From [Enterobacter] lignolyticus SCF1 (GTDB lineage: Bacteria > Pseudomonadota > Gammaproteobacteria > Enterobacterales > Enterobacteriaceae): a stretch of DNA of 64,000 bases. Of this stretch, positions 8,846 through 18,003 are shown one piece after another. The notes under the pieces are model-generated. The model was not told where the DNA came from and did not search any database. It saw only the letters and a program-made list of their open reading frames with translations. The stretch's first letter is position 1; every line of letters begins with the position of its first letter. The stretch lies in the NCBI RefSeq assembly GCF_000164865.1, contig NC_014618.1:3534001-3598000 (forward strand), written 5' to 3'. Both the position numbers and the translations under genes were made by a program.

Positions 8846-9451
8846 TCAGAATTTAATCTTATGACGCCCGGCAAGCGAGTGCGACAGCGTGGTGCCATCC
8901 ACCATTTCCAGCTCGCCGCCGACCGGTACGCCGTGGGCAATGCGGCTGGCTTCGACGCCATACTGCTCGCAAAGCTCGGCAATATAGTTGGCGGTCGCTT
9001 CGCCTTCCACCGTCGGGTTGGTCGCGAGGATCACTTCGCTGAGCGTTTCTGCCGCCAGCCGCTGTTCCAGCCGGTCGAGGCCGATATCGTCAGGCCCGAT
9101 GCCGTCGAGCGGCGACAAATGTCCCATCAGCACGAAGTAGCGGCCGGAAAATTGCCCGGTTTGTTCGATAGCGTAGATATCCGCCGGGCTTTCCACCACG
9201 CAAATCTGACCGTTTTCCTGACGACGCGGATTCGAGCAGATGTTGCAGACGTCCTGCTCGGTGAAGGTGCGGCAATCGGCGCAGTGGCCGATTTCCGACA
9301 TCGCCCGGGTCAGCGCCTGCGCCAGGCGCATTCCCCCGCTGCGGTCACGCTGCAGCAGGGTAAAGGCCATACGCTGCGCCGACTTCGGGCCGACGCCCGG
9401 CAGGCAGCGCAGCGCTTCCATTAACTGGGTTAACAGAGGGCTGGTCTGCAT
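8846..9451 (-). CDS. recR: Recombination mediator RecR
   Basis: A 201-residue protein that acts with RecF and RecO to load RecA on gapped DNA. A helix-hairpin-helix lies at about 11-30 (LPGVGPKSAQR), a four-cysteine zinc finger at Cys57, Cys60, Cys69 and Cys72, and a Toprim domain follows from about 80. The start codon overlaps the ybaB stop (TGATG), which implies translational coupling in the dnaX-ybaB-recR operon. Confidence 0.96.
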   Translation of the reverse strand: MQTSPLLTQLMEALRCLPGVGPKSAQRMAFTLLQRDRSGGMRLAQALTRAMSEIGHCADCRTFTEQDVCNICSNPRRQENGQICVVESPADIYAIEQTGQFSGRYFVLMGHLSPLDGIGPDDIGLDRLEQRLAAETLSEVILATNPTVEGEATANYIAELCEQYGVEASRIAHGVPVGGELEMVDGTTLSHSLAGRHKIKF

Positions 9452-9783
9452 CAGAACGGCATCTTAAAGCCTGGCGGCAGCTGCATACCGGAGGACACAG
9501 ACGCCATTTTCTCTTTCTGAGTCTCTTCGATACGGCGAGCGGCATCGTTGAACGCCGCGGCAACCAGATCTTCCAGCATCTCTTTGTCGTCTTCGAGCAG
9601 GCTCGGGTCGATTTCCACGCGACGGCAGTTATGCGCGCCGTTGATGGTGACCTTCACCAGACCTGCGCCGGATTCGCCAGTGACTTCCAGCTTAGCGATT
9701 TCTTCCTGCATTTTCTGCATTTTTTCTTGCATCTGCTGGGCCTGCTTCATCAGGTTACCCAGACCGCCTTTACCACCGAACAT
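9451..9783 (-). CDS. ybaB: YbaB/EbfC nucleoid-associated protein
   Basis: A 110-residue small DNA-binding protein that forms a tweezer-like dimer. The Met/Gln-rich helix (MKQAQQMQEKMQKMQEEI) and the conserved core VKVTINGAHNCRRVEIDPSLL are plain. Two ATGs are available, 9789 and 9783. The AAGAGAG ribosome site touches the first and is correctly spaced only for 9783, which also matches the family start MFG. One residue (a Gly in MFGGKGG) is inserted compared with the E. coli protein. It is the middle gene of the dnaX-ybaB-recR operon. Confidence 0.94.
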   Translation of the reverse strand: MFGGKGGLGNLMKQAQQMQEKMQKMQEEIAKLEVTGESGAGLVKVTINGAHNCRRVEIDPSLLEDDKEMLEDLVAAAFNDAARRIEETQKEKMASVSSGMQLPPGFKMPF

Positions 9784-9837
9784 AGGCATCTCTCTTAAGT
9801 CACGTTTAAAGATAACAACCGGGAGTCAGGCTCGCGG

Positions 9838-11763
9838 TCAAATGGGGCGAATACTCTCTTCATCCAGATCGGCGTCGAAAAACCGGCGCAGAGTCTGAAT
9901 GTTGTTATCCGCAATAATCGCCTCGCGCGCCTGCGCGAGCTTTTCTTCATAAATGGCCTGGCGCCACTCCAGCGGCGTACGCACCGCGGGATTATCATCT
10001 TCCACGATGGTCAGTTCAACCGCTGAACCGGTTAATTCGCTCAGGGCCTCCGCCAGCGCCTTCTGCGCGCCGGCATTATTCAGATGACGCTGCGAAGAAC
10101 GCAGGTGCAGACGCACCACGGCGCCCTCCTGCTCTTTCCAGGCGTTGAGCGCCACCTGCTCGACCAGCTTCGGGAGTTTGAGCTGGCTCACCTGCGCCGC
10201 CCAGGCATCGCGCGCCACGGACTCCACCGCCAGTTTGGCGGCAAGCTCCGGCGTTTTTTCATGCTCAAGCGCTTTTTTCAGCGCCTTCGGCGTCGCGACC
10301 TCTTCCTTGACCTCTTCAACGATGGTCGTGGCCTTCCAGCGATAAGCCTCTTTTTTCTCCGGGCGCTGCTGCTCCAGCGCCGACGGCGATGGACGCGCCT
10401 GGACGCGCTCAGTCACCGAGGCCAGTCTCTCCAGCGCAGCGTTATTCACCGGCCGCGCGCGGGATGCGGCTGCCGGTTCACTCTTTTTTGCTTTGGGTGC
10501 TCCCTGCGCGCGCTGCAGCTGATTGCGTGCCGCCAGCACCTGGCTTGTGGCATCGGGCAGCGCGTCATGTACCGGCGCAACGGTCGCCTGCGGCGGCACC
10601 GCCGCAGGGGTCGTCACCGGGCCCGGCGCCGCAGGGGCAAACGACGGCGCCCGCACCTCCGGTTCCGGCAGCGGCTTGCGCGGATGGAACGCCAGCGCGC
10701 GCAGCAGCGTCATTTCAACGCCCATGCGCCTGTCCGGCGCGTAGGGAAGCTCTTTGCGGCCAATCAGCAGCGTCTGGTAGTAGAGCTGAACGTCGGCGGG
10801 CGGGACGGTACGCGCCAGTTCGCGCATACGGTGTTCCACCGCCGCCATATCGCTGCCCAGCGCCGACGGCGACAGCTGCACCATCGCGATACGGTGCAGC
10901 AGGCTTTGCATCTCTACCAGCAGCGCCTCCCACTCGGCGCCGCGCGAGGCGGCGTCGTGGATAAGGGTCATCACGCGTTCGCCGTCAGCGGCAACCAGCG
11001 CTTCAATAAGCGACAGCGCCTGGGCGTCATCCAGCGTACCGAGCATGGTGCTGACGGTCTGTGCCGTGAGCTGCCCGTCGCCGCTGGCGATCGCCTGATC
11101 GGTGAGGCTCAGGGCGTCGCGCAGGCTGCCCTCGGCCGCGCGCGCCAGCAGCTGCAGCGCCCGCGACTCAAAATTAATCTTCTCCTCGCCAAGGATATGC
11201 TCCAGCTGCGCGCGAATCTGATCGACGTCGAGCGCTTTGAGGTGGAACTGCAGGCAACGCGAGAGAATGGTGACCGGCAGCTTTTGCGGGTCGGTCGTCG
11301 CCAGCAGAAATTTGACGTGCGAAGGCGGTTCTTCCAGCGTTTTCAACAGCGCGTTGAAGCTATGACGCGACAGCATGTGCACTTCGTCAATCAGGTAGAC
11401 CTTGAATCGGCCGCGCGCGGGCGCGTACTGCACGTTATCCAGCAGATCGCGGGTATCTTCAACTTTGGTACGCGAGGCGGCGTCAATTTCGATCAGATCG
11501 ACAAAACGCCCCAGCTCGATTTCACGGCAGTTATCGCAGACGCCGCACGGGGTTGCGGTAATGCCGGTTTCGCAGTTCAGCCCTTTCGCCAGCAGGCGGG
11601 CAATCGACGTTTTCCCGACGCCCCGGGTGCCGGAAAACAGGTACGCGTGATGGATACGACCGGACGCCAGGCCGTTCGCCAGTGCGGTCAGCACATGTTC
11701 CTGGCCGACGACGTCAGCAAAGGTTTGTGGGCGCCATTTTCGGGCTAAGACCTGATAACTCAT
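9838..11763 (-). CDS. dnaX: DNA polymerase III tau subunit, with gamma by programmed frameshift
   Basis: The 641-residue tau product is the clamp-loader ATPase and replisome organiser. Walker A GTRGVGKTS is at 45-53, the zinc-binding cysteines are at 64, 73, 76 and 79, and Walker B (LIDEVH) lies near 125-130. C-terminal domains IV-V bind DnaB and the polymerase core; the end (DEESIRPI) matches E. coli. A conserved -1 frameshift signal at 10448-10505 yields the short gamma form: after codon 427 the shifted frame adds Glu and stops at 10480-10478, giving about 428 residues. It heads the dnaX-ybaB-recR operon. Confidence 0.97.
   Translation of the reverse strand: MSYQVLARKWRPQTFADVVGQEHVLTALANGLASGRIHHAYLFSGTRGVGKTSIARLLAKGLNCETGITATPCGVCDNCREIELGRFVDLIEIDAASRTKVEDTRDLLDNVQYAPARGRFKVYLIDEVHMLSRHSFNALLKTLEEPPSHVKFLLATTDPQKLPVTILSRCLQFHLKALDVDQIRAQLEHILGEEKINFESRALQLLARAAEGSLRDALSLTDQAIASGDGQLTAQTVSTMLGTLDDAQALSLIEALVAADGERVMTLIHDAASRGAEWEALLVEMQSLLHRIAMVQLSPSALGSDMAAVEHRMRELARTVPPADVQLYYQTLLIGRKELPYAPDRRMGVEMTLLRALAFHPRKPLPEPEVRAPSFAPAAPGPVTTPAAVPPQATVAPVHDALPDATSQVLAARNQLQRAQGAPKAKKSEPAAASRARPVNNAALERLASVTERVQARPSPSALEQQRPEKKEAYRWKATTIVEEVKEEVATPKALKKALEHEKTPELAAKLAVESVARDAWAAQVSQLKLPKLVEQVALNAWKEQEGAVVRLHLRSSQRHLNNAGAQKALAEALSELTGSAVELTIVEDDNPAVRTPLEWRQAIYEEKLAQAREAIIADNNIQTLRRFFDADLDEESIRPI
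10448..10505 (-). promoter_or_regulatory. dnaX -1 ribosomal frameshift signal
   Basis: Reading the minus strand: an internal Shine-Dalgarno AGGGAG (10505-10500), ten bases, the slippery heptamer A AAA AAG (10489-10483), then GTGA containing the gamma stop TGA in the -1 frame (10480-10478), and a GC-rich stem-loop with ACCGGC/GCCGGT arms (10477-10448). All three E. coli elements are present in the same order. Confidence 0.93.
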
Positions 11764-11812
11764 TGGCAGGCTCTGAAACGCTGGAAGGTGGAATACAGGA
11801 GGGTAATGCTAA

Positions 11813-11841
11813 CACAACCTCACCCGTTGAGCGAGGTTGTG
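11813..11841 (-). terminator. Hairpin between apt and dnaX
   Basis: Nine-base perfect arms (cacaacctc and gaggttgtg) follow the apt stop. Only a weak T-rich tail (TTAGCATT) follows on the minus strand, so it may attenuate instead of fully terminating apt transcription before dnaX. Confidence 0.5.
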
Positions 11842-11853
11842 GGAAGACGCGAG

Positions 11854-12405
11854 TCAATGACCCGGGAAAGGCACCAGGCTGTAGCAGTTAATCCCCTGCT
11901 TCTCGAGGCGCTGCTCGCCGCCGAGATCGAACAGATTAATAATGAACGCCGCATCGGTCACTTCACCGCCCAGGCGGCGGATCAGCTTCACGGTCGCTTC
12001 GATGGTGCCGCCGGTCGCCAGCAGATCGTCCACCACCAGCACTTTATCGCCCGGCACGATGGCATCAACGTGGATTTCCAGCTGATCGGTGCCGTACTCC
12101 AGCTCGTAGCTTTCCGCGATGGTTTCACGCGGCAGCTTGCGCGGTTTACGTACGGGCACAAAACCCACACCCAGCGCCAGCGCAACCGGCGCACCAAACA
12201 GGAAACCGCGCGCTTCCGTTCCCACCACTTTGGTGATACCGGCGTTTTTGTAGCGCTCGGTCAGCAGTTCAATGCTGAGGGCGTAGGCTTTCGGGTCTTC
12301 CAGCAAGCTGGTGACATCACGGAAAAGAATGCCAGGCTTCGGATAATCCTGGATGCTTTTGATGCTGTTTTTCAGATATTCAAGCTGCTGTGCAGTTGCG
12401 GTCAT
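11854..12405 (-). CDS. apt: Adenine phosphoribosyltransferase
   Basis: A 183-residue purine salvage enzyme converting adenine and PRPP to AMP. The PRPP-binding loop VLVVDDLLATGGT is at 122-133. The frame is open 11 codons further upstream (to 12438), but ATG 12405 gives the E. coli start MTATAQQLEY and length. It lies upstream of dnaX on the same strand, as in E. coli. The remaining upstream stretch to ybaN (12406-12555) holds no other gene. Confidence 0.96.
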   Translation of the reverse strand: MTATAQQLEYLKNSIKSIQDYPKPGILFRDVTSLLEDPKAYALSIELLTERYKNAGITKVVGTEARGFLFGAPVALALGVGFVPVRKPRKLPRETIAESYELEYGTDQLEIHVDAIVPGDKVLVVDDLLATGGTIEATVKLIRRLGGEVTDAAFIINLFDLGGEQRLEKQGINCYSLVPFPGH

Positions 12406-12555
12406 AGGTGTATGCCTGATTAAAACGGTGTTACTCACGGCGCATTCGCTCGGGCCAAAAGTTACAGTTGTTTAACCTTTAACCAGACGCGCACGTGCTC
12501 GAAAACGCCAGAATTTACTGGCAGAGAACGATAAATGCAATAACCATTGCGGCCA

Positions 12556-12933
12556 TTATTGTTTTTGTTGTTCTGAATCAACCACCGGGATGCGCCACAT
12601 AAAGAACAACAGCCCGGCGAGGATCGCCAGCAGCAGCAGACGCACCCACAGCATATTAACCAGCCAGAGGGAAATCGCGAAGGTAATGAGGATCACCGCG
12701 ATCGCTTTGGGCTTGGCCCCTGGCGGCATCGCTTTATACTGCTGCCAGTGGCGCAGATAACCGCCAAACCAGGAGCGGTACAGCAGCCAGCGATGAAAAC
12801 GCGGCGACGAACGCGCAAAGCACCAGGCCGCCAGCAGAATAAACGGCGTCGTCGGCAGCAGCGGTAAAAACACGCCAAGCGTACCGAGCGCTACCGCCAA
12901 CCAGCCAATGATGATTAGAATAATGCGTTGCAT
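12556..12933 (-). CDS. ybaN: YbaN, DUF454 inner-membrane protein
   Basis: A 125-residue protein with hydrophobic segments at about 3-30 and 83-115 and the family core PLLPTTPFILLAAWCFARSS between them. This is the DUF454 family, whose function is unknown. ATG 12933 gives the family start MQRIILIIIGW; the frame is open six codons further to 12951. It is divergent from priC across a 57-base gap. Confidence 0.92.
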   Translation of the reverse strand: MQRIILIIIGWLAVALGTLGVFLPLLPTTPFILLAAWCFARSSPRFHRWLLYRSWFGGYLRHWQQYKAMPPGAKPKAIAVILITFAISLWLVNMLWVRLLLLAILAGLLFFMWRIPVVDSEQQKQ

Positions 12934-12990
12934 AGTGAGAATCGCTATCAAACAGAACGGCTACTGTAGCACAGGCCGCTGGAGAGAAAG

Positions 12991-13518
12991 ATGAAAACTG
13001 ACCTGTTACTGCAATCGCTAAATGCGCAGCTTATGCGCCTGGAACAGGACATCCGGCCGATGGCGTTTCACGCGACGCTGGGACGGCGGTTCGACCGTCA
13101 GCTGTTTCGCAACCAGAGCCCGTTTCTGCAGGCCTGCCTTGAAGAGGCGCGGGAGAACCTGCGGGCGCTGGAGCACGCCGTCGCGCAGCGGCAAACCGCG
13201 CAGGTCGTCTGGCTGGCGGAACATCTGGCGGCGCAGCTGGAGGCCATTGCGCGGGAAAGCGCCGCCTGGGCGCTGCGCGAATGGGATAGCGGTTCGCCGA
13301 CGCTCACGCGCTGGCAGCGCAAAAGGCTGCGCCATCAGGACTATGAGCGGCGTCTGCTGGCCATGAAGCAGGCGCGCGAGCAGCAGCTGGCGCAGGCGAC
13401 AACGCTTGCGGAACAGCAGCGCCTGTCGCGGGAAATCGACGCCTTTCGCGGGCGTCTGGCGCGCTGTCGGGATGCCCTGCAAAATATTGAAACGGTGCTG
13501 GCGCGCCTGACGCGCTAG
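12991..13518 (+). CDS. priC: Primosomal replication protein N''
   Basis: A 175-residue protein for replication restart at stalled forks; in E. coli it loads DnaB together with SSB or Rep. Length equals E. coli PriC. The conserved centre (AEHLAAQLEAIARES and LREWDS) and the Arg-rich C-terminal helices ending RLTR are recognisable, while the N-terminal third is quite diverged. It starts 57 bases from divergent ybaN and precedes rsmS by 15 bases with a clear AAAGGAGA site between, so the two are an operon. Confidence 0.93.
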   Translation: MKTDLLLQSLNAQLMRLEQDIRPMAFHATLGRRFDRQLFRNQSPFLQACLEEARENLRALEHAVAQRQTAQVVWLAEHLAAQLEAIARESAAWALREWDSGSPTLTRWQRKRLRHQDYERRLLAMKQAREQQLAQATTLAEQQRLSREIDAFRGRLARCRDALQNIETVLARLTR

Positions 13519-13533
13519 CCGAAAGGAGAAGCG

Positions 13534-13692
13534 ATGTCGCTGGAAAACGCCCCGGATGATGTAAAACTTGCGGTAGATCTCATCGCGCTGCTCGAAGAGC
13601 ACGCCATTGCGCCGGAAACGGTGCTGAGCGCGCTGGAGATGGTCAAACGGGATTTTGAGCGCAAGCTGCGCGAAAGCGCCGGAGATGCCTGA
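13534..13692 (+). CDS. rsmS: RsmS (YbaM), short pleiotropic regulator protein
   Basis: A 52-residue protein beginning MSLENAPDDVKLAVDLI, identical to E. coli YbaM over the first 17 residues, with a predicted helical body ending KRDFERKLRES. It has the AAAGGAGA ribosome site and is in an operon with priC. The family is called RsmS in Pectobacterium, where it affects secondary metabolism; its molecular role is unclear. Confidence 0.9.
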   Translation: MSLENAPDDVKLAVDLIALLEEHAIAPETVLSALEMVKRDFERKLRESAGDA

Positions 13693-13694
13693 AG

Positions 13695-13716
13695 CCCTCT
13701 CCTTTGCAGGAGAGGG
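13695..13716. terminator. Hairpin between convergent rsmS and mscK
   Basis: Eight-base arms ccctctcc and ggagaggg around a short loop, in the 35-base gap between convergent stops. No T-run follows on either strand, so it could serve both directions weakly. Confidence 0.5.
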
Positions 13717-13727
13717 TCAGCCAATGA

Positions 13728-16700
13728 TTACGCCTGCGACGGCGTCGGGTCGTCGCCTTTCACGTCACGTTTGACTTCCGTGACCTCATCGCCCTTCTCG
13801 TTACGCAGATGCACTTCAAGCTGGTTGAAGGCGATATTGATGTCGTTTTCACGGCACAGGCGATCGATAGCGCGGTTGAGCTCATCGACGGTGTAGCTGC
13901 GATCGCGCAGCTCGCGCACGTACAGACGCAGCTCATGATCCAGCGTGCTGGCGCCAAAGGTGGTGAAGAACACCGACGGCGCCGGATCCTGCATCACCTT
14001 CGGATGCTCGTGCGCCACGCGCAGCAGCACCTCTTTCACTTTGTCGAGATCCGATCCGTAGGCCACGCCAAGGCGGATCACTACGCGGGTAATGGTATCG
14101 CTGAGCGACCAGTTGATCAGGCGCTCGGTCACGAACGCTTTGTTCGGAATGATCACCTCTTTGCGATCGAAGTCGGTAATCGTGGTCGCACGAATACGGA
14201 TCTTGCTGACCGTCCCGGAGAAGGTGCCGATCGTCACCGTATCGCCGATACGCACCGGACGCTCGAAGAGAATAATCAGGCCGGAGACGAAGTTCCCGAA
14301 GATCTCCTGCAGGCCAAAACCGAGACCCACCGACAGCGCCGCCGCCAGCCACTGCAGCTTATCCCACGAGACGCCCAGCGAACCAAACACCGTCATCGCG
14401 CCGACGGCGATAATGACGTAGTTCAGAATGGTGGTAATGGCGTAGGAAGCCCCCTGGCGCATGTTGAGCCGCGAGAGCACCAGCACCTCCAGCAGGCCCG
14501 GCAGGTTGCGGATAAGCGCCAGCGCCACCATCCCGGCGACCAGCGCGAACAGCAGGCTGCCGAGGGTGACGTTCCGGATGACGTCCGCCCCGGCTTCCGT
14601 CACGCTGTAGTGCCAGAGGGTGATGCTGTCGAGATAGGCAAAAACGGTGATAAGATCCGACCAAATCGCCCAGAACATCACGCCGAACAGCGCCACCATC
14701 ACCAACATGGTGATGCGTAACGTCTGCTGGTTGACCTCTTCCAGCGCGATGCTCGGCTCCTCCTGCGGTTCAACGCCTTCCGCCCCCTCTTTCACCAGGT
14801 GCTGGCGACGGGCCAGCGCGCGGCGGTAGGCGATGCGGCGGGCCGCGACGCTCAGGCCGCGGAGTACGGTCTGGTACAGCAGGTTCCAGACGATAACCAG
14901 ATAGACGGTTTCAATCCAGCGGCCGGACAGGCGCAGCGTGGTGTAGAAATAGCCGGTTGCGGTGAGCACCATCAGCGCGATAGGTACAATCGACAGCGTG
15001 GTGATGGTCAGCAGGCGCAGGCCGTGAGACTCCTTGTCACGCCAGCTTTCGCGGCACATCGGCCAGACCAGAATCGTGATGGCCAGCAGGTTCAGGAAGA
15101 TGGCGAACTGCCCCAGCACGTCGTCCATCAGATGCAGCGGCGACAGCTCCGCCGCTACCGACCAGAAGTGCAACGGCAGCAGCGCCAGGCTGATGCGCAC
15201 AATCTGGCGGCGCCAGTGGCTGGTCAGCTGCGGCGGCATATTAAAGTGCGTAACGGCGACGCCATTCTTCTCCAGCACTTTCCAGCACAGGCCAAACACC
15301 AGCCAGAACAGCGCCAGCTTCTTACAGAACGCCCACAGCAGATCGCTGACGTTAAGCTGCATGGTCAGCAGAATAAGCCCGACCGCCAGGATAATCATCA
15401 CCACCGGCAGAGCGCGGATAAGATCGATAAGAATCGCCTTCGGCGTATTCAGCTGGCTGTCGTTACGCAGCTGCCCGACCTGGGAGGCCAGCTTCTGCTG
15501 GTAAGCCCGCAGCCAGGACAGACGCCAGCGAATGAGTCCGGCAATGAGCAACAGCGGCAGGCCGGCGAGGAACGCGATAAACACCGCGGGCCAGGCTTTC
15601 TCCCAGTTCACGGTGATTTTCATCTTGCTGAACTGGTCTTTCAGCGCCGACGGGAAGGATTTAAACCAGTCCCAGTCCATTGGCTTATTGCTGTTCACCC
15701 AGAAAATCTGCTGCGTCAGAATGGATCGCAGGCTTTTTGATACCCCGACCAGCTGCTGCTGGTTGATCTGCAGGTTAATAGCCATCATCAGCTGGTTGCC
15801 CAGCTGCTTGTTCATCTGATCCAGCAGCTCGCGGCGCATATCAACAACCTGCAGCAGCGCATCGTGCACTTCAGGGTTGACGTCGTTGCTGTGGCCTTCT
15901 TCAAGGTTGGTCACATAGTCATCATTCTGGAACAGCGCATCGCGCTGCTGATTCACCTCAAACTGCTCAAGGCGCAGGTCGGCGATGCGGTTGGTCATAT
16001 CCTCCAGTTCGTCAGCAGACGGCAGGGTCTGCTGCTCCTGATAAAGAATACGCGACAGCAGCAGGCTGCCTTTGAGCATCGAAATCTGCTCTTTGATGTT
16101 ACGCTCCGACTGCAGCGCGCGATCGAGCCAGTTTTTGACCCTGATGTTCTGCTGCACCAGCTGGTTGCCGTTTTCGGTGGCTTTAATCAGCCGCTCGCTC
16201 AGCTGGTGGTTGATATCGAGTTCCTGCTTCACCAGTGGATTCGCCTGAATGCGCGCGGCGTCATCCGGAGACATGGCCTCTTTGGCGGTCTTTTCAGTCA
16301 GGGTGAGGCGCTTGCTGTTTACCGCTTCCTGCAACAGCTGGAGCTGATGCTCAAGGCGATTACTGTTGGCCGTGACGTAGTCGCGCTGCTTTTGCAGGGT
16401 GTCCTGCAGCACGGTGTTGCCTTCGAGGCTTTTCCGCTGCTGGTCTATCTCCGCATTCAGCAGCACCTGCTGCACCAGCAGCATGGTCTGCTGCGTCGGG
16501 CGCAGCGCCCCCTCGCCGACCGTGGTGCCGTTCAGCCGGTTGCGTACCTGCTGCAGCTGCTGGGACGCGTTGTACATGGCGTTCTGCACGCGCTCGGGCT
16601 GCGTCTGCAGCGAGACAAGCTGGCTGTTGTAGGTGGCGAGATCGCTTTGCGCCGACTGCAGGTTGTCCAGCACGTCGCTGACGCGCGCCTCCAGCTGCCG

Positions 16701-17081
16701 CATCGAGAGCTGGGCCAGCACCTTACGCGTTTCGGTATCGTTATCCGCATCGCTCAGGGCATTCAGACCGTCCACCGCCTGACGCATTTTGGTCGGCGCC
16801 TGTTCAATCTGCTGTTTGAGCTGCGCCGTTTCGTCTTTGACGCGGTCGATTTTGTCGAGCATCTGCAGCGTATCGGTCAGGTCCTGCTCGATAAGCTTGT
16901 CCTGCGGGGAGAGATCTTTTTTCTTGGTCAGGGTGGCAAGCTGCTTTTGCACATCGCTACGGTCGGGCAAGTCGTTGCTGTTCTGTGCGCGGGCCTGACT
17001 CAGCGAGATGGAGCCAAAGAAACAAGTCAGGATAACGATAAAAGCGGAAAGCGATTTCCGCCAGCGAGTGTTGTGCGACAT
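13728..17081 (-). CDS. mscK: Potassium-dependent mechanosensitive channel MscK (KefA)
   Basis: A large inner-membrane channel of about 1117 residues that opens under membrane tension in a potassium-dependent way. It has a signal sequence with SQARA-type cleavage near residue 35, a long Gln/Leu-rich periplasmic coiled-coil region (to about 470), then about eleven transmembrane segments. The pore and MscS-like domain contain GLGFGLQEIFGNFVSGLIIL and FERPVRIGDTVTIG. The frame is open to 17147, but ATG 17081 (MSHNTRWRKSL) precedes the signal peptide correctly. It is convergent with rsmS and lies downstream of acrR on the same strand. Confidence 0.95.
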   Translation of the reverse strand: MSHNTRWRKSLSAFIVILTCFFGSISLSQARAQNSNDLPDRSDVQKQLATLTKKKDLSPQDKLIEQDLTDTLQMLDKIDRVKDETAQLKQQIEQAPTKMRQAVDGLNALSDADNDTETRKVLAQLSMRQLEARVSDVLDNLQSAQSDLATYNSQLVSLQTQPERVQNAMYNASQQLQQVRNRLNGTTVGEGALRPTQQTMLLVQQVLLNAEIDQQRKSLEGNTVLQDTLQKQRDYVTANSNRLEHQLQLLQEAVNSKRLTLTEKTAKEAMSPDDAARIQANPLVKQELDINHQLSERLIKATENGNQLVQQNIRVKNWLDRALQSERNIKEQISMLKGSLLLSRILYQEQQTLPSADELEDMTNRIADLRLEQFEVNQQRDALFQNDDYVTNLEEGHSNDVNPEVHDALLQVVDMRRELLDQMNKQLGNQLMMAINLQINQQQLVGVSKSLRSILTQQIFWVNSNKPMDWDWFKSFPSALKDQFSKMKITVNWEKAWPAVFIAFLAGLPLLLIAGLIRWRLSWLRAYQQKLASQVGQLRNDSQLNTPKAILIDLIRALPVVMIILAVGLILLTMQLNVSDLLWAFCKKLALFWLVFGLCWKVLEKNGVAVTHFNMPPQLTSHWRRQIVRISLALLPLHFWSVAAELSPLHLMDDVLGQFAIFLNLLAITILVWPMCRESWRDKESHGLRLLTITTLSIVPIALMVLTATGYFYTTLRLSGRWIETVYLVIVWNLLYQTVLRGLSVAARRIAYRRALARRQHLVKEGAEGVEPQEEPSIALEEVNQQTLRITMLVMVALFGVMFWAIWSDLITVFAYLDSITLWHYSVTEAGADVIRNVTLGSLLFALVAGMVALALIRNLPGLLEVLVLSRLNMRQGASYAITTILNYVIIAVGAMTVFGSLGVSWDKLQWLAAALSVGLGFGLQEIFGNFVSGLIILFERPVRIGDTVTIGTFSGTVSKIRIRATTITDFDRKEVIIPNKAFVTERLINWSLSDTITRVVIRLGVAYGSDLDKVKEVLLRVAHEHPKVMQDPAPSVFFTTFGASTLDHELRLYVRELRDRSYTVDELNRAIDRLCRENDINIAFNQLEVHLRNEKGDEVTEVKRDVKGDDPTPSQA

Positions 17082-17214
17082 AGTGTTAACATGAATGGTG
17101 GCAATGACCGGTAGAACCGGGGGATTTACGCGGGCGAAGAATAACACTTCTGGCTGCCGACGAATAGCGATTAGCGCCAGGAATATTCTTAGTCACGCCC
17201 GTTTCCAGCCCGCC

Positions 17215-17862
17215 TCAGACGGCGGGCGATACCGCGCGCAGCGTCGGGCAAAACTGGAACATTTCCAGCAAGATAGCCACGTAGTCCCGCGCCTCGTTTT
17301 TCAGGTTGAACGACTCGGGGGCAAACAGCCAGTTTTCCACGAGCCCGGAGATGTAGCCGCGCATCAAAATCGCCGCCCGGCGGGTCAGTAAATTCACCGG
17401 CAGCAGCCGGGCGCGCATGCACTCGTTCAGGGTGAATTCGATACGGTCATAGCTTTCCAGACACAGGCCCCGCTGCACCAGCTGAACCTCCGCCATTTCG
17501 CCGACAAACTCGCATTTATGGAAGATGATTTCCATCAGCAGTCGCCGACGTTCATCTATTACCGTAGCTTCAAGAATATAGACTAAAATCTCCCTTAAAA
17601 CTGACAGTGGATCATCGGGGAATTTTGCCCGATACTCTGTTTCGAGATCGGCGATGCTGAATTCTGAGAGCTGCCAGATTTCACTAAACAAATCGGATTT
17701 GTTTTTGAAATGCCAATAGATAGCGCCGCGCGTCACACCCGCCGCTTTTGCAATGTCCGCCAGCGAGGTAGATGATACCCCCTGTTGCGAGAACAAACGC
17801 AGAGCCACATCGAGTATGTGTTGTCGTGTTTCCAGCGCCTGTTGTTTGGTTTTTCGTGCCAT
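17215..17862 (-). CDS. acrR: AcrR, TetR-family repressor of acrAB
   Basis: A 215-residue repressor, same length as E. coli AcrR. The N-terminal helix-turn-helix spans about 10-55 (LFSQQGVSSTSLADIAKAAGVTRGAIYWHF in outline), and the rest is the variable drug-binding domain. It is divergent from acrA; its palindromic operator (17891-17914) lies in the shared promoter region and its own first codons contain a marbox. The reading frame is intact, so local repression of acrAB should be functional. Confidence 0.97.
   Translation of the reverse strand: MARKTKQQALETRQHILDVALRLFSQQGVSSTSLADIAKAAGVTRGAIYWHFKNKSDLFSEIWQLSEFSIADLETEYRAKFPDDPLSVLREILVYILEATVIDERRRLLMEIIFHKCEFVGEMAEVQLVQRGLCLESYDRIEFTLNECMRARLLPVNLLTRRAAILMRGYISGLVENWLFAPESFNLKNEARDYVAILLEMFQFCPTLRAVSPAV
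17844..17862 (-). promoter_or_regulatory. Marbox for MarA/SoxS/Rob at the acrR start
   Basis: Reading from the acrR ATG, the first 19 bases (ATGGCACGAAAAACCAAAC) match the marbox consensus AYnGCACnnWnnRYYAAAY at every specified position. It lies upstream of acrA, where activation of acrAB by these regulators is known in E. coli. Confidence 0.8.
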
Positions 17863-17890
17863 AGGTTAGTGAATTTACAGAGGTTAGATT

Positions 17891-17914
17891 TACATACATT
17901 TATGAATGTATGTA
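17891..17914. promoter_or_regulatory. AcrR operator
   Basis: A 24-base palindrome with arms tacatacatt and aatgtatgta, the known AcrR binding sequence of E. coli, placed between acrR and acrA. Confidence 0.93.
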
Positions 17915-18003
17915 CCATAGCACGACGATAATATAAACAAAGCAATGGGTTTGTGGACACTTGATCCATTATCTATTTGAAATCGGACACTAGAGGTTTA
18001 CAT

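Noticed and set aside
13695..13716. A short palindrome as possible start of a CRISPR or mobile element
   Set aside because: A single copy; no repeats or spacers, and it fits an intergenic hairpin between convergent genes.
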